Positions 43,744 to 53,365 of a stretch of 64,000 nucleotides of DNA are shown here, one piece after another. Within the stretch, counting starts at the first letter, position 1. Each line of letters starts with the position of its first letter. The translations under genes were made by a program, and so were the position numbers. The DNA comes from an uncultured Pseudohongiella sp. (lineage in GTDB: Bacteria; Pseudomonadota; Gammaproteobacteria; Pseudomonadales; Pseudohongiellaceae): the NCBI GenBank assembly GCA_951812715.1, contig OX638323.1, positions 992,001 through 1,056,000 of the forward strand, in the 5' to 3' direction. The notes under the pieces were generated by a model. The model saw nothing but the letters and a program-made list of their open reading frames with translations, was not told the DNA's origin and made no database searches.

Positions 43744-44544
43744 ATGCCTGAACTCAGCGTAAGCGCGGGGCTATTCGCCGCGGCTTTCTACACCCTGGCC
43801 TGGATACTGCAATTGCAGCGATTGCGAAGCGGCGGGAATACCCGCGCCCTGGTTTTGTTCTGCGGCCTTGTCGCCGTGCTGGCCCATGCGGTCAGTGCTT
43901 ACGAGATCGTGCGCGCTCCACTGGGCTACCGCTTCGGCATCACTCAAATAAGCACCCTCATCGCGCTGGCGATTTCCGTGCTCGTGCTGGGCTCAAGTTT
44001 TCGCAAACCGCTGGACAACCTGTTCCTCGGTCTTTTCCCGTTGGCCGTTACGACCATTCTGCTGTCACTGACGATCGGCAGCAGCTTTCCGTCTACCAGC
44101 CTCGGCCCGGGTTCGGGCAGCCATGTGCTGCTGTCCGTACTGGCCTACGGCTTCATATCCATCGCCGCGCTGCAGGCGATTTTCCTGTCCTACCAGAATC
44201 ACCGGCTCAAGCATGGCCACGCTGGCGGTTTGCTGACCAAGCTGCCGCCACTGCAGGACATGGAAACATTCCTGCTAGAATTGCTTTGGGCCGGAGAGAC
44301 GCTGCTCAGTCTGGCGATCATCGCCGGCGTCTTTTTCATCGACGATGTCTGGAGCATGGACGGCATCATTCACAAGAGTTTCTTCACGGTGCTCGCCTGG
44401 CTGCTGTTCGCCGTCCTGCTTTGGGGACATCATCGCCTGGGATGGCGCGGAACAACCATGACTCGCGGCACGCTGACCGGATTCGTGCTGCTTGTCACAG
44501 GATTCTATGGCTCCAAATTCGTACTCGAATATGTACTCAACTAG
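43744..44544 (+). CDS. ypjD: Inner-membrane CcsA/YpjD-type cytochrome c assembly-like protein
   Basis: A 266-residue protein with about eight membrane helices, starting MPELSVSAGLFAAAFYTLAW. Family signature parts are GSGSHVLLSVLAYGFISIAA, LPPLQDMETFLLELLWAGE and DDVWSMDGIIHKSFFTVLAW, then WGHHRLGWRG. CcsA relatives handle haem in cytochrome c maturation, but YpjD-type proteins have no proven role. It lies divergent from ffh, the standard position. AGGAT lies just before the ATG; the frame is open for 29 codons upstream. Confidence 0.88.
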   Translation: MPELSVSAGLFAAAFYTLAWILQLQRLRSGGNTRALVLFCGLVAVLAHAVSAYEIVRAPLGYRFGITQISTLIALAISVLVLGSSFRKPLDNLFLGLFPLAVTTILLSLTIGSSFPSTSLGPGSGSHVLLSVLAYGFISIAALQAIFLSYQNHRLKHGHAGGLLTKLPPLQDMETFLLELLWAGETLLSLAIIAGVFFIDDVWSMDGIIHKSFFTVLAWLLFAVLLWGHHRLGWRGTTMTRGTLTGFVLLVTGFYGSKFVLEYVLN

Positions 44545-45295
44545 AACAAGAAGATTCGCAATCCCGCGGCTCGCCCGCATCGCCTGCCTGGCGGCCGCTT
44601 GCTTCGCCGGAGGCTCCTTCCACGCTCAATCCCTGGAAGCTGCGCGGATGGCTCATGACGAAGGCAATTTCCTGGCTGCCGCGGAGATGGCCGCGGAGCT
44701 AAATAATGCGGACGGTTACGCCCTGGCGGCGGAGTCCTTGTCGGTATACGGCTACCACATCGCTACCGGCCAGGAGCAGGAAGATATTTTCGCCACCGCG
44801 ACCGAATACGGACTCGAAGCCGTCCGGCTGGACCCCCGTAACGTCCAGGCCCATCTGCAACTTGCCCACGCCATGGGCCGTTACGCCCAGGTGGTCGGAG
44901 TTATCGAAGTGCTTGGCAATCGCTATGTCGGGCGCGTGCGCAATGCGGTAGAAACGGCGGTCGAACTCGATCCGGAATCGCCGCTGGCGCATCTCGGCAT
45001 CGCGGTCTGGCACGCGGAAGCGCTCGACAAGGCCGGGATTATCGCGCGCCTGTTGTTCGGCGCATCCAGCGCAAGGGCTCTCGAACATATCGACCTCGCG
45101 CTTGAATACGGATCGGAACTCAAGGTCGTGCAACTGGAAACCGGATATTCGCTGCTGTTGCTGAGCGAACGGCGTTACGGAGACCGCGCGTTACAATTGT
45201 TAAGGGCCGCGCGCGAGACACCCAACGGCAACGCCTGGGACGAGTTTTTGCATGAACGCGTATTGGAGTCGCTCGCCGAAATCGGTGAGTGCTGA
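44531..45295 (+). CDS. Exported TPR-like protein
   Basis: A 254-residue protein starting at ATG 44531, overlapping the ypjD-type gene by 14 bases. An N-terminal signal (IPRLARIACLAAACFAGGSF) is followed by helical repeats resembling TPRs: EYGLEAVRLDPRNVQAHLQL, then AVETAVELDPESPLAHLGIA and LEHIDLALEYGSELKVVQLE. It is probably periplasmic and a scaffold for other proteins. Function unknown; the overlap suggests coupling to the upstream membrane protein. Confidence 0.75.
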   Translation: MYSTRTRRFAIPRLARIACLAAACFAGGSFHAQSLEAARMAHDEGNFLAAAEMAAELNNADGYALAAESLSVYGYHIATGQEQEDIFATATEYGLEAVRLDPRNVQAHLQLAHAMGRYAQVVGVIEVLGNRYVGRVRNAVETAVELDPESPLAHLGIAVWHAEALDKAGIIARLLFGASSARALEHIDLALEYGSELKVVQLETGYSLLLLSERRYGDRALQLLRAARETPNGNAWDEFLHERVLESLAEIGEC

Positions 45296-45329
45296 TTGCT
45301 TCAGTGAAACCGCTTCGCACCCGGCTCGT

Positions 45330-46088
45330 TCAGGAAGTGTTCTCCGCCCGGTCGAGAATTTGATTTTTGGTGGATTCGAATCGGGCCAGGCCGGACATGC
45401 GGCGCGATGTCAGTCTGACCTCCGCTTCGCTTTGACAAGCCAGGGTGCAGTGAAATCCGGGAGCCGCCTGAATCCGGTAAAACTGCCATCGATCCGCTTC
45501 GCCGCCGGTTACAGTTACACTGCATACGCTGCCCTCGGCTCCCGTGACCGTCACGCGGCGCAATGAGGGCGCGAGCGGTTCGCCGAGCGCCTTGCTCCAG
45601 GCCTCCTTCATGGTCCAGAGCCGATAGAACCACTGCTGACGCGCCGCGGGCGCAAGCTGCATCATTTCCGTCAGTTCGGGCGCATTGAACCAGCGCCGGG
45701 CGAGCCGCTCGACCTTGCGTCGCTTCAATCCATACTCAAGATCGATGCCAAGCCTTTGCAGCGGTCCGGTAACAAGCGCGATGCGGTCGTCCGAATGCGC
45801 CAGGTTGAAGCCGATGAACGGCTCGCCGGAGGCCAGTTCCGGCCTGCCATGAGGGCCTTCGACGATGCGCCATTGACCGGGCGCGCGTTCGGCGTCGAGG
45901 TGGGAAAGCGCCGCGCGCAGCAACAGCCGGCCCAGGGCGAACTGCCGCTTGCGCGTCCGCGAGGCGCAATTGCGAAAGTAATCGAGTTCCTCCCCGCTGA
46001 GCCAGGACAGGCCGAGGCGCAAGTCGGCATCGGCAATGTCGCCCATCCGCAAATGCCACAATTGCAATTGCACAAGCGCTTCGCTCAT
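45330..46088 (-). CDS. 4'-phosphopantetheinyl transferase, Sfp type
   Basis: Transfers phosphopantetheine from CoA to carrier proteins. The 252-residue length is that of Sfp-type enzymes, longer than AcpS. Motifs: FIGFNLAHSDDRIALVTG, GIDLEYG (Mg2+ Asp and Glu) and FYRLWTMKEAWSKALGEPL (WxxKEA). It starts four bases inside the oxyR end (overlap), so it is translationally coupled to oxyR. No polyketide or peptide synthetase genes are in the window. Confidence 0.88.
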   Translation of the reverse strand: MSEALVQLQLWHLRMGDIADADLRLGLSWLSGEELDYFRNCASRTRKRQFALGRLLLRAALSHLDAERAPGQWRIVEGPHGRPELASGEPFIGFNLAHSDDRIALVTGPLQRLGIDLEYGLKRRKVERLARRWFNAPELTEMMQLAPAARQQWFYRLWTMKEAWSKALGEPLAPSLRRVTVTGAEGSVCSVTVTGGEADRWQFYRIQAAPGFHCTLACQSEAEVRLTSRRMSGLARFESTKNQILDRAENTS

Positions 46089-47008
46089 TTGCGCGCGGCG
46101 CCCCCGGAAGCGGAAGGAGCACAGCGGGCCGCTATGAACTCGGCGAGAATGCGGTACTCATCCCGGCGCGGATCGGACTTGCGCCAGGCCATGCCGATAC
46201 GCCTGCAAACCTTTTCCGATTTGAAGCGGCGCAGCGGCAGATTGGTGTCGCCGAGCACATCGCCCGCGATCGCCACGGCCGGTAGCAAGGTCAAGCCGAG
46301 CCCATTGGCGACCATCTGCACCAGGGTATGCAAGCTTGTGCCCTGATATACCAGATTGGTTTCGGCGGACCGCAATTCGCAAGCTTCCAGGGCGTGGTCG
46401 CGCAGGCAGTGACCCTCTTCGAGCAGCAGCAGCGCTTCCCCGTGAAGCTGATTCTGCCGCACCGATTGACGTTTTTCCAAAGCGTGTCCAGACGGCATGC
46501 AAAGCAGGAACTCGTCTTCGAACAAGATAGTGGTTTCCACATCGCGCAATGGATAAGGAAAAGCCAGCATGAGCACGTCAAGTTGACCCTGTTTCAGCAT
46601 AGCCGCCAGACGGGCGCTGATTTCCTCCTTTAGATAAAGTCGCAACTTGCCGTAGGTCTGGCGCAGTTCGCCCAACATTCTCGGCAGCAGGAACGGCCCG
46701 ATAGTGGGAATGACGCCAAGCCGTATTTCGCCGGTTAGCGAGCCTTTCTCGGTCAAGGCCAGACTGACGAAGTCCTCGACTCCTCCCAGAATGGTCCGCG
46801 CCCGCGCCAGCAGCTTCTCTCCCACCGGCGTGATCAGCACCGACTTGCGGTTGCGCTCGAAGATCACCACGCCGAGTTGCTGTTCGAGTTCCCGAATCGC
46901 GGTGCTCAACGTTGACTGGGTCACGAAGCAGGCCTCGGCGGCCTTGCTGAAATGCCGGTGTTCAGCCACGGCCACCAGGTATCTTAGTTGCCTGATCGTT
47001 GGAATCAT
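46085..47008 (-). CDS. oxyR: Hydrogen peroxide-sensing regulator OxyR
   Basis: LysR-type activator of peroxide defence. 307 residues. HTH at RHFSKAAEACFVTQSTLSTA. The redox pair is EEGHCLRDHALEAC, Cys201 and Cys210, with the same nine-residue spacing as Cys199 and Cys208 of Escherichia coli OxyR. It diverges from the helicase fusion across about 165 bases. In many gammaproteobacteria recG follows oxyR; here a PPTase gene does. Confidence 0.93.
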   Translation of the reverse strand: MIPTIRQLRYLVAVAEHRHFSKAAEACFVTQSTLSTAIRELEQQLGVVIFERNRKSVLITPVGEKLLARARTILGGVEDFVSLALTEKGSLTGEIRLGVIPTIGPFLLPRMLGELRQTYGKLRLYLKEEISARLAAMLKQGQLDVLMLAFPYPLRDVETTILFEDEFLLCMPSGHALEKRQSVRQNQLHGEALLLLEEGHCLRDHALEACELRSAETNLVYQGTSLHTLVQMVANGLGLTLLPAVAIAGDVLGDTNLPLRRFKSEKVCRRIGMAWRKSDPRRDEYRILAEFIAARCAPSASGGAARK

Positions 47009-47173
47009 CGGGCCATGTTAATCGTTTTTGTCGATCAAGGCTGCAAGATCGTTCAATAAAATCTTTGAAAGATTCCGCCAGTTTCAAGAAATGTAAAAGT
47101 CTCAAACAACGACTCATCCGATTTCCGTCGTTCTTGCCGGCTTGCGTAATTCCAGAAATGTCTACAATTGAAA

Positions 47174-50100
47174 ATGTCGGTTAGAATGCCCGCGAACATT
47201 CCAAATCGGCGCGGAATATCCAGCACAAAACTGGCGGAGGAGTTCGAACGATTCATGGCTGTCCTGCCATTCAAATGTCTGGTGATCGACCTGGAGGTCG
47301 GAAGGAAAAGCCGGCGCATAAATGCGCTCGCCGCCGTTCAATCGCATACAGGCAAAGCATTCCATCGCCAATTCAGAGGCGAAATCAAGCCAACCGAACG
47401 GGGTCAACTGGAATCATTCGCCGAAAGCTCGGAAATTCTGGTTGGACACAATCTGATCGATTTTGATTTTCCGCATCTGCAAGAGGCGATGCCGAAATTG
47501 AAGCCGCTCAAACTGCCCTTGCTCGATACTCTGCGGCTCAGTCCTCTTGCCTTTCCGCGCAATCCGTACCACAGGCTTGTCAAACACTACAAGGACGGCG
47601 GTATCCCCCGAGGCGCGCGCAATAACCCCGAGCTTGATTGCCGCGAAACCCTGCAGTTGCTGGCAGAGGAAATCGACGCACTGCGCGAGATGGACGCGGA
47701 CTTGCTCGATTGCTACCACTGGCTGACGACCCGAGACTCCATCGCCGCCGGCTTTGACCGATTCTTCGCAACGGTTCGTGGCAAATCCTGCCCGACCGAG
47801 GCCGAAGCAAGGAAGGCGATTGCAAAGAGACTCGATGGAGACTCCTGTTTCACTCAAGGGCAAAACCTGCCCGGCGACGCCGTGCAAAACGGCTGGCTGC
47901 TCGCCTACGCGCTGGCCTGGGTTTCTGTTGCAGGTGGGGACTCGGTCATGCCGCCGTGGGTGCGTCATCAATTTCCCGAGGCGGGCGAACTCGTCCGCCG
48001 CCTGCGCGACACCGCCTGCGCTGAGTCGGATTGCAACTGGTGCCGGGAGCGCCACGACGCGAACAAGGAACTCAAGCGCTGGTTCGGCTTCGCCGGGTTT
48101 CGGCCCGAACCCAGGGACGATGCGGGCAAGCCCATGCAGCAATCGATTGTTGAGGCCGTCATGGCCGGAAAGCATGCACTCGCCATCTTGCCGACGGGAA
48201 CCGGAAAATCTCTCTGTTACCAGATTCCCGCACTCTCGCGATACAACAAAACGGGTGCGTTGACTGTTGTCATTTCACCGCTGGTGGCGCTCATGGCTGA
48301 CCAGGTGACCGGCCTCGAAAAGCGCGGCATCGAGTCCGGCGCAACTATCAACGGCTTGTTGTCTCTACCCGAACGCGGCGCGGCACTGGACCGCGTCCGA
48401 TTGGGAGATGCGGGCATTGTCCTGATCTCGCCCGAACAATTGCGGAATCCCACGGTGCGCAAGGCGCTGGAACTGCGCGAAGTCGGACTCTGGGTGCTCG
48501 ACGAGGCGCATTGCCTGTCGCGATGGGGTCACGATTTCCGCCCCGACTACCGCTATATCGCCAGATTCATCAAGGAGAAAACCAATTCGCAAGCTGGATA
48601 CCAGCCGCCGGTATTGTGTTTGACCGCGACAGCCAAGCCGGAAGTCGTCGATGAAATTCTGCAATATTTTCGGCAGAAACTGGGCGTCGAACTGCAACTT
48701 TTCGACGGCGGCGCCCGGCGGGAGAATCTCGATTTCGTCGTCGTGCGCACGACTGCAGCCGAAAAATATCACCATATCACCGAAGTGCTTTCGTCCGACC
48801 TGCCATCGGACATTCCCGGCGGCGCGATAATCTATTGCTCAACGAGGCGGCGAACCGAAGAAATCGCCGCGTTTTTGCGGGAACGCGACGTCGCAGCGGA
48901 TTTCTTTCATGCCGGTTTGCAACCGGAGGCGAAAGGCTCGGTGCAAAAGGCATTCACCGAAGGCGAATTGCGGGTAATTGTCGCGACCAACGCGTTCGGC
49001 ATGGGTATCGACAAACCTGATGTGCGCCTGGTGATTCACGCGGACATTCCCGGGTCGCTGGAAAATTACCTGCAGGAAGCGGGCAGGGCCGGCCGGGATC
49101 TGGCCGCGGCCCGATGCGTCCTGCTTTACACGCCCGACGACGTGGAACGTCAGTTTGGCTTGTCGGCGCGATCACGGCTGAGTCGGCAGGAAATTCACGG
49201 AATCCTGCGCGCGCTGCGCAATCTCGACAAACACAAGAAACTGAAAGGGGAAGTGGTCGCAACGGCGGGCGAGATTCTCAGGGAAGACGAAGAAGCGGCG
49301 TTCGAACGGGACGGGGTTTCCGACGACACCCGCGTTCGCACTGCTGTGTCCTGGCTTGAAGAGGCAAAATTGCTGAGCCGCGAAGAAAATCTGGTTCACG
49401 TTTTCCCTTCGTCGCTGCGGGTGAACTCAATTGAAGAGGCAAGAAAGAGAATCAGGAATCGTATCGAACTCGAAAGCTACCGGAATCAATTGTTGCAGAT
49501 TACCGGAAGATTGATCGATGCCGACGCAGTGGAAGGCATAACAACCGACGAACTCATGCAAGTCTCGGGGCTGAGCCCGGAGCAAGTCAGAAAAGCGCTT
49601 TACGATCTTGAGGATTTGGGAGTCGCCAACAACGACACCGCACTGACCGCCTACGTGCACCAAGGTGTGCCCAACCATTCCCAACATCGGCTCGCGGACG
49701 CTCGCGCAATAGAAACTTCGCTGATCGACCTGATGCGCGAACTCGCTCCCGATCGGCAGGAAGGAGACTCGGAGATTCTGCACCTGCGCGTGACCACTCA
49801 GCGGCTGAAGGATCTCGGCCACGACAGCGCCTTGCCGGAACGCGTGATGCGATTGTTGCGGGGTCTTGCTGAAGACGGCCGCGACGAAACCGCCCGCAAA
49901 GGCAGTATTTCGATCAGAGGTCGTGTCGGGCAAGACACGATCCGGCTCACATTGAACCGCAATTGGAATGCACTGCGGAAAACCGCCGACCGGCGCCGCG
50001 CGGCCGCGCAATGTCTGCTTGAACATCTGTTGTCCCGTTTGGATAAAGGCAGCAAGGGGGTCGACTTGCTTGCCGAGACAAGCTTGGGATTGTTACGAGA

Positions 50101-52432
50101 TGCGATCGATTCCGACCTCGTATTGAAATCCGGGACGAAGAATCCGCAAAAACTGATGGAACGCGCCTTGTTGTGGCTGCACGAGTTGGAAGTTATCCGC
50201 CTGAACAAGGGCCTTGCGGTATTCCGGCAGGCAATGACGATAAACCTCGGCAAAGACTGGAAGCGAGGTTTCGGCAAAACCGAATTCGAACCGCTTGAAC
50301 TCCACTACCAAGACAGAATGCTGCAAATCCACGTAATGGAGGAATACGCGCAAAGGGGAATTGAGGAAATTGCCGATGCGCTCGTACTGGCGATGGACTA
50401 CTTCGAGTTGGACCAGGACTCGTTTCTGGAGCGCTGGCTGCCGGAAAAAGAAACTGAAATCAGCAGGCAAATGACCGCGGCGTCCTGGCGCAACATCGTC
50501 GAAAGTCTCGGCAACCCGGAACAGGAACGAATCGTCACCGACAAACGCGAACAAACCAGTGTACTGGTGCTCGCGGGGCCCGGTTCCGGCAAGACCCGGG
50601 TGCTTGTTCATCGCATCGCCTGGCTGCTGCGGGCGCGACGCGAGCGTCCGGGAAGCATTATCGCACTGGCCTACAACCGTCACGCGGCGGCGGATATCCG
50701 GCGGCGATTGCGCGACCTGGTCGACGACGACGCCAATGGCGTGACCGTAATGACCTGCCACAGCCTTGCCATGCGTCTGCTGGGCGCGAGTTTCAGCGTT
50801 CGCGCCGGCGCCGCGCGAACAGTCAAACCGAACGACGACAGTTTTACCGAAGTTCTGCGCAAGGCCACAGACCTGTTGCAGGGCGAGGATTTGCCACCGG
50901 AAGAACTGGACGAAAACCGGCGACGTCTGCTGGCCGGTTTTCGCTGGATACTGGTAGACGAATATCAAGACATTGGACCGGACGAATATGCGCTGATCTC
51001 CGCTCTCTCCGGTCGCAAGCTGAAAGAAAAACAAGACCGCCTGAGCTTGTTCGCGGTGGGCGACGACGACCAGAACATTTACGCATTCGCCGGCGCATCG
51101 GTAGAGTACATCCGCCGTTTCGAATCCGACTACGATGCCAAGCGCGCCTACTTGATCGACAACTATCGCTCCATCAGCAATATCATCGAGGCAGCAAACG
51201 CGCTGATCGCGCCCGCCCGGCAACGGATGAAACCGGATCGTCCCATCAGTATCGATTCCGCCCGGCGCGCGACTCCACCCGGCGGCGCCTGGCAAGATCT
51301 TGATCCCGTGGCGCGTGGCCGGGTACAGATACTTCCGAGCGGCGATGCATTCTCGCAAGCCCAGGCAGCCTTGAGCGAATTGCGCCGTCTCGCCAATTTG
51401 GCTGGGCCGGATTGGGACTGGAGCAAATGCGCGGTGATCGCCCGCGAATGGCAGTTTCTCGACCCTGTGCGAGCCGTTTGTGAACTCGAAGGCGTAGAAG
51501 CGCAGTTCGGCAACGAGCAATTCCGCGGCTTCTGGCGCTTGCGGGAAACCCGGGCGCTGCTGGCCTGGGTGCAGGAACGAAAACCACGCACGGTGGATGC
51601 CACTGCCATGAATCGGTGGTTGAATGAACAGTCGCCGGGGCGCTGGAACGAATTGTTGCGGGAAGCAGTGGCCGAGTACGCCGACGAATCTGGCGAAGGC
51701 GAAATGCCGGTCGAGCACTTTGTCGAATGGCTTGCCGAATGGGGCCGCGACATCCGCGGCCGCCAGCGGGGACTGCTTTTGCTTACGGCTCATCGGGCCA
51801 AGGGCCTTGAGTTCGATCACGTGATCGTGCTTGACGGCGGCTGGCAAAAACGCAGCCGGGGCGAAGACCCTGACGCCTCAAGACGGCTATTCTATGTCGC
51901 CATGACTCGCGCGCGGCAAACGCTCGCGCTGATGCGCATGGCGCATGAAGTAAATCCGTTTGTCGATGAACTGGGGCGCTTGCCCGCCATATTGCGCCGC
52001 GAGACACCAATGGGCAGATCGCCCGCGGTCGAAGAGAGTCGCGGAAATTACACAGTAGGGGATGCGCTTCAACTAAAGGCACACTACAAGCGGTTGGACC
52101 TGGAGACGGTCGACCTGGGTTTCGCCGGCAGACATGTCTCGCGCAACCCGGTTCACCAGGCGATCGGCAAACTCCAGCCGGGCGATGAATTGAAACTTCA
52201 GGTTGCCGCCACGGGCGACTCCCGCTGGGAGTTGTTCGATGCTTCGGGACGACGGGTAGGCCGATTGTCGACGAAGTTCAAGCCCCCTGAAGAAAAGCGC
52301 TGCATCCAGGCCTCGGTTTTCGCTGTGCTGCGATGGAGCAAGGAACAGTCGGAACCGCAATACCACGATGGCATTCGCTGCGACTCCGAGTGGGAAGTCG
52401 TCGTGCCGGAACTCGTTTTCCTGCCGCGGTGA
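47174..52432 (+). CDS. Fused DEDD exonuclease, RecQ-type helicase and UvrD-type helicase
   Basis: One open frame of about 1,752 residues. Residues about 30-190 resemble a DEDD 3'-5' exonuclease (CLVIDLEVG, VGHNLIDFDFPHLQ, then NNPELDCRETL). Residues about 320-900 are RecQ-like: ILPTGTGKSLCYQIPAL (Walker A), VLDEAHCLSRWGHDFRPDY, YCSTRRRTEEIA, ATNAFGMGIDKPDVRLVIH and QEAGRAGRDLAAARC. Residues about 1120-1600 are UvrD/PcrA-like: LAGPGSGKTRVL, LVDEYQDIGPDEYAL, VGDDDQNIYAFAGAS, TAHRAKGLEFDHVIV and YVAMTRARQTLAL. Both motors and the nuclease residues look intact. Start could also be TTG 47168 or ATG 47255 (behind GGAGGAG). Probably DNA repair or phage defence. Confidence 0.88.
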   Translation: MSVRMPANIPNRRGISSTKLAEEFERFMAVLPFKCLVIDLEVGRKSRRINALAAVQSHTGKAFHRQFRGEIKPTERGQLESFAESSEILVGHNLIDFDFPHLQEAMPKLKPLKLPLLDTLRLSPLAFPRNPYHRLVKHYKDGGIPRGARNNPELDCRETLQLLAEEIDALREMDADLLDCYHWLTTRDSIAAGFDRFFATVRGKSCPTEAEARKAIAKRLDGDSCFTQGQNLPGDAVQNGWLLAYALAWVSVAGGDSVMPPWVRHQFPEAGELVRRLRDTACAESDCNWCRERHDANKELKRWFGFAGFRPEPRDDAGKPMQQSIVEAVMAGKHALAILPTGTGKSLCYQIPALSRYNKTGALTVVISPLVALMADQVTGLEKRGIESGATINGLLSLPERGAALDRVRLGDAGIVLISPEQLRNPTVRKALELREVGLWVLDEAHCLSRWGHDFRPDYRYIARFIKEKTNSQAGYQPPVLCLTATAKPEVVDEILQYFRQKLGVELQLFDGGARRENLDFVVVRTTAAEKYHHITEVLSSDLPSDIPGGAIIYCSTRRRTEEIAAFLRERDVAADFFHAGLQPEAKGSVQKAFTEGELRVIVATNAFGMGIDKPDVRLVIHADIPGSLENYLQEAGRAGRDLAAARCVLLYTPDDVERQFGLSARSRLSRQEIHGILRALRNLDKHKKLKGEVVATAGEILREDEEAAFERDGVSDDTRVRTAVSWLEEAKLLSREENLVHVFPSSLRVNSIEEARKRIRNRIELESYRNQLLQITGRLIDADAVEGITTDELMQVSGLSPEQVRKALYDLEDLGVANNDTALTAYVHQGVPNHSQHRLADARAIETSLIDLMRELAPDRQEGDSEILHLRVTTQRLKDLGHDSALPERVMRLLRGLAEDGRDETARKGSISIRGRVGQDTIRLTLNRNWNALRKTADRRRAAAQCLLEHLLSRLDKGSKGVDLLAETSLGLLRDAIDSDLVLKSGTKNPQKLMERALLWLHELEVIRLNKGLAVFRQAMTINLGKDWKRGFGKTEFEPLELHYQDRMLQIHVMEEYAQRGIEEIADALVLAMDYFELDQDSFLERWLPEKETEISRQMTAASWRNIVESLGNPEQERIVTDKREQTSVLVLAGPGSGKTRVLVHRIAWLLRARRERPGSIIALAYNRHAAADIRRRLRDLVDDDANGVTVMTCHSLAMRLLGASFSVRAGAARTVKPNDDSFTEVLRKATDLLQGEDLPPEELDENRRRLLAGFRWILVDEYQDIGPDEYALISALSGRKLKEKQDRLSLFAVGDDDQNIYAFAGASVEYIRRFESDYDAKRAYLIDNYRSISNIIEAANALIAPARQRMKPDRPISIDSARRATPPGGAWQDLDPVARGRVQILPSGDAFSQAQAALSELRRLANLAGPDWDWSKCAVIAREWQFLDPVRAVCELEGVEAQFGNEQFRGFWRLRETRALLAWVQERKPRTVDATAMNRWLNEQSPGRWNELLREAVAEYADESGEGEMPVEHFVEWLAEWGRDIRGRQRGLLLLTAHRAKGLEFDHVIVLDGGWQKRSRGEDPDASRRLFYVAMTRARQTLALMRMAHEVNPFVDELGRLPAILRRETPMGRSPAVEESRGNYTVGDALQLKAHYKRLDLETVDLGFAGRHVSRNPVHQAIGKLQPGDELKLQVAATGDSRWELFDASGRRVGRLSTKFKPPEEKRCIQASVFAVLRWSKEQSEPQYHDGIRCDSEWEVVVPELVFLPR

Positions 52433-52471
52433 CGAATCGAGCAGCACCTCATCGGATTTGCCAACCAAGCC

Positions 52472-52729
52472 TCACGCATCATCCAGGCGATCATGGGGCT
52501 CAGGTGGCTGCCCGCCTTTGCGCCGCAGCAAGCGACGCGCCTCTTCGATGTTCGCCATTTCCTGCCTGTCAGCAAAAAACTCGGCCGTTTTAAGCGCTGT
52601 TACCTTCTCGGCCACGGCGGTTGCGATGAATTGATTCATGCTGGTGCCTTCCTCCCGGCATATGCCGGCCAACTCGGATTTCAAGGACTTGGGTAACCGC
52701 AAGGGGTATGCGACAGTTTGCGTTTTCAT
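52472..52729 (-). CDS. RHH antitoxin of PIN toxin pair
   Basis: An 85-residue protein starting MKTQTVAYPLRLPKSLKSEL. The N-terminal strand and the helix GTSMNQFIATAVAEKVTALK fit ribbon-helix-helix (HicB/Arc-like) antitoxins. Its ATG overlaps the TGA of the PIN gene (ATGA), with toxin upstream of antitoxin, the less common order. It should neutralise the toxin and repress the operon. Confidence 0.78.
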   Translation of the reverse strand: MKTQTVAYPLRLPKSLKSELAGICREEGTSMNQFIATAVAEKVTALKTAEFFADRQEMANIEEARRLLRRKGGQPPEPHDRLDDA

Positions 52730-53160
52730 GAAGACAGACTCCTCAATGCCTGCTGCGGCGTAAGCAAGGCGATGCCAAAACGGCTCGGCACATCGCCAAA
52801 ATCTCTCTGATTAAAAGTTACCAACGCGTCGGCGTAACCGTTGATCGCGGCTTCGAGAACCATTTCGTCTCCCGGGTCGCGCAACTGTGGGCGCCAGAGC
52901 AAATGGACGGAAACAGGGTCCGCCACTGCACAGAGCGAGGAAATGATCTGGTTGACTTCCTCCTCACTCAGTCCAGAGTCAATCCGTTGACTTGGATCAT
53001 TGCACACAGCCTCAAATTCCAGCGCGAGCGCTACCGAAAGCACCAGCGAAAACTGCCGGTCTAGCGCCATTTCCAGCAGTTTCGCCGATGCGCCCGACGG
53101 ACTGCGCAATCCTGCTACTACTACATTGGTATCCAATATCAGTCTCATAACATCACTCAT
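52726..53160 (-). CDS. PIN-domain ribonuclease toxin
   Basis: A 144-residue protein; MRLILDTNVVVAGLRSPSGA carries the first PIN acidic residue. LALEFEAVCND gives the second, and RDPGDEMVLEAAINGYADAL with VTFNQRDFG gives the remaining acidic cluster. PIN toxins cleave RNA, often tRNA or rRNA. Start may be 53160 or 53148. Pairs with the overlapping RHH antitoxin gene. Confidence 0.83.
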   Translation of the reverse strand: MSDVMRLILDTNVVVAGLRSPSGASAKLLEMALDRQFSLVLSVALALEFEAVCNDPSQRIDSGLSEEEVNQIISSLCAVADPVSVHLLWRPQLRDPGDEMVLEAAINGYADALVTFNQRDFGDVPSRFGIALLTPQQALRSLSS

Positions 53161-53365
53161 GATATGAGATCAAGAGAGGTATCACAATGTTCAATTATCT
53201 TCATTGCCGATACGGCGCCGGCGTCTCCAAAACATCGTGACGACTTGGGGCACCCACTTGCCGAACAAGGACGCGGGACTTGCAATCTCCTTACTGGCGG
53301 CTTGAACGCCACTTGCGGCTGGGTTACTTTGCCGCTTCTTCCGCACTGCTTTCGAGGTTACCTTC

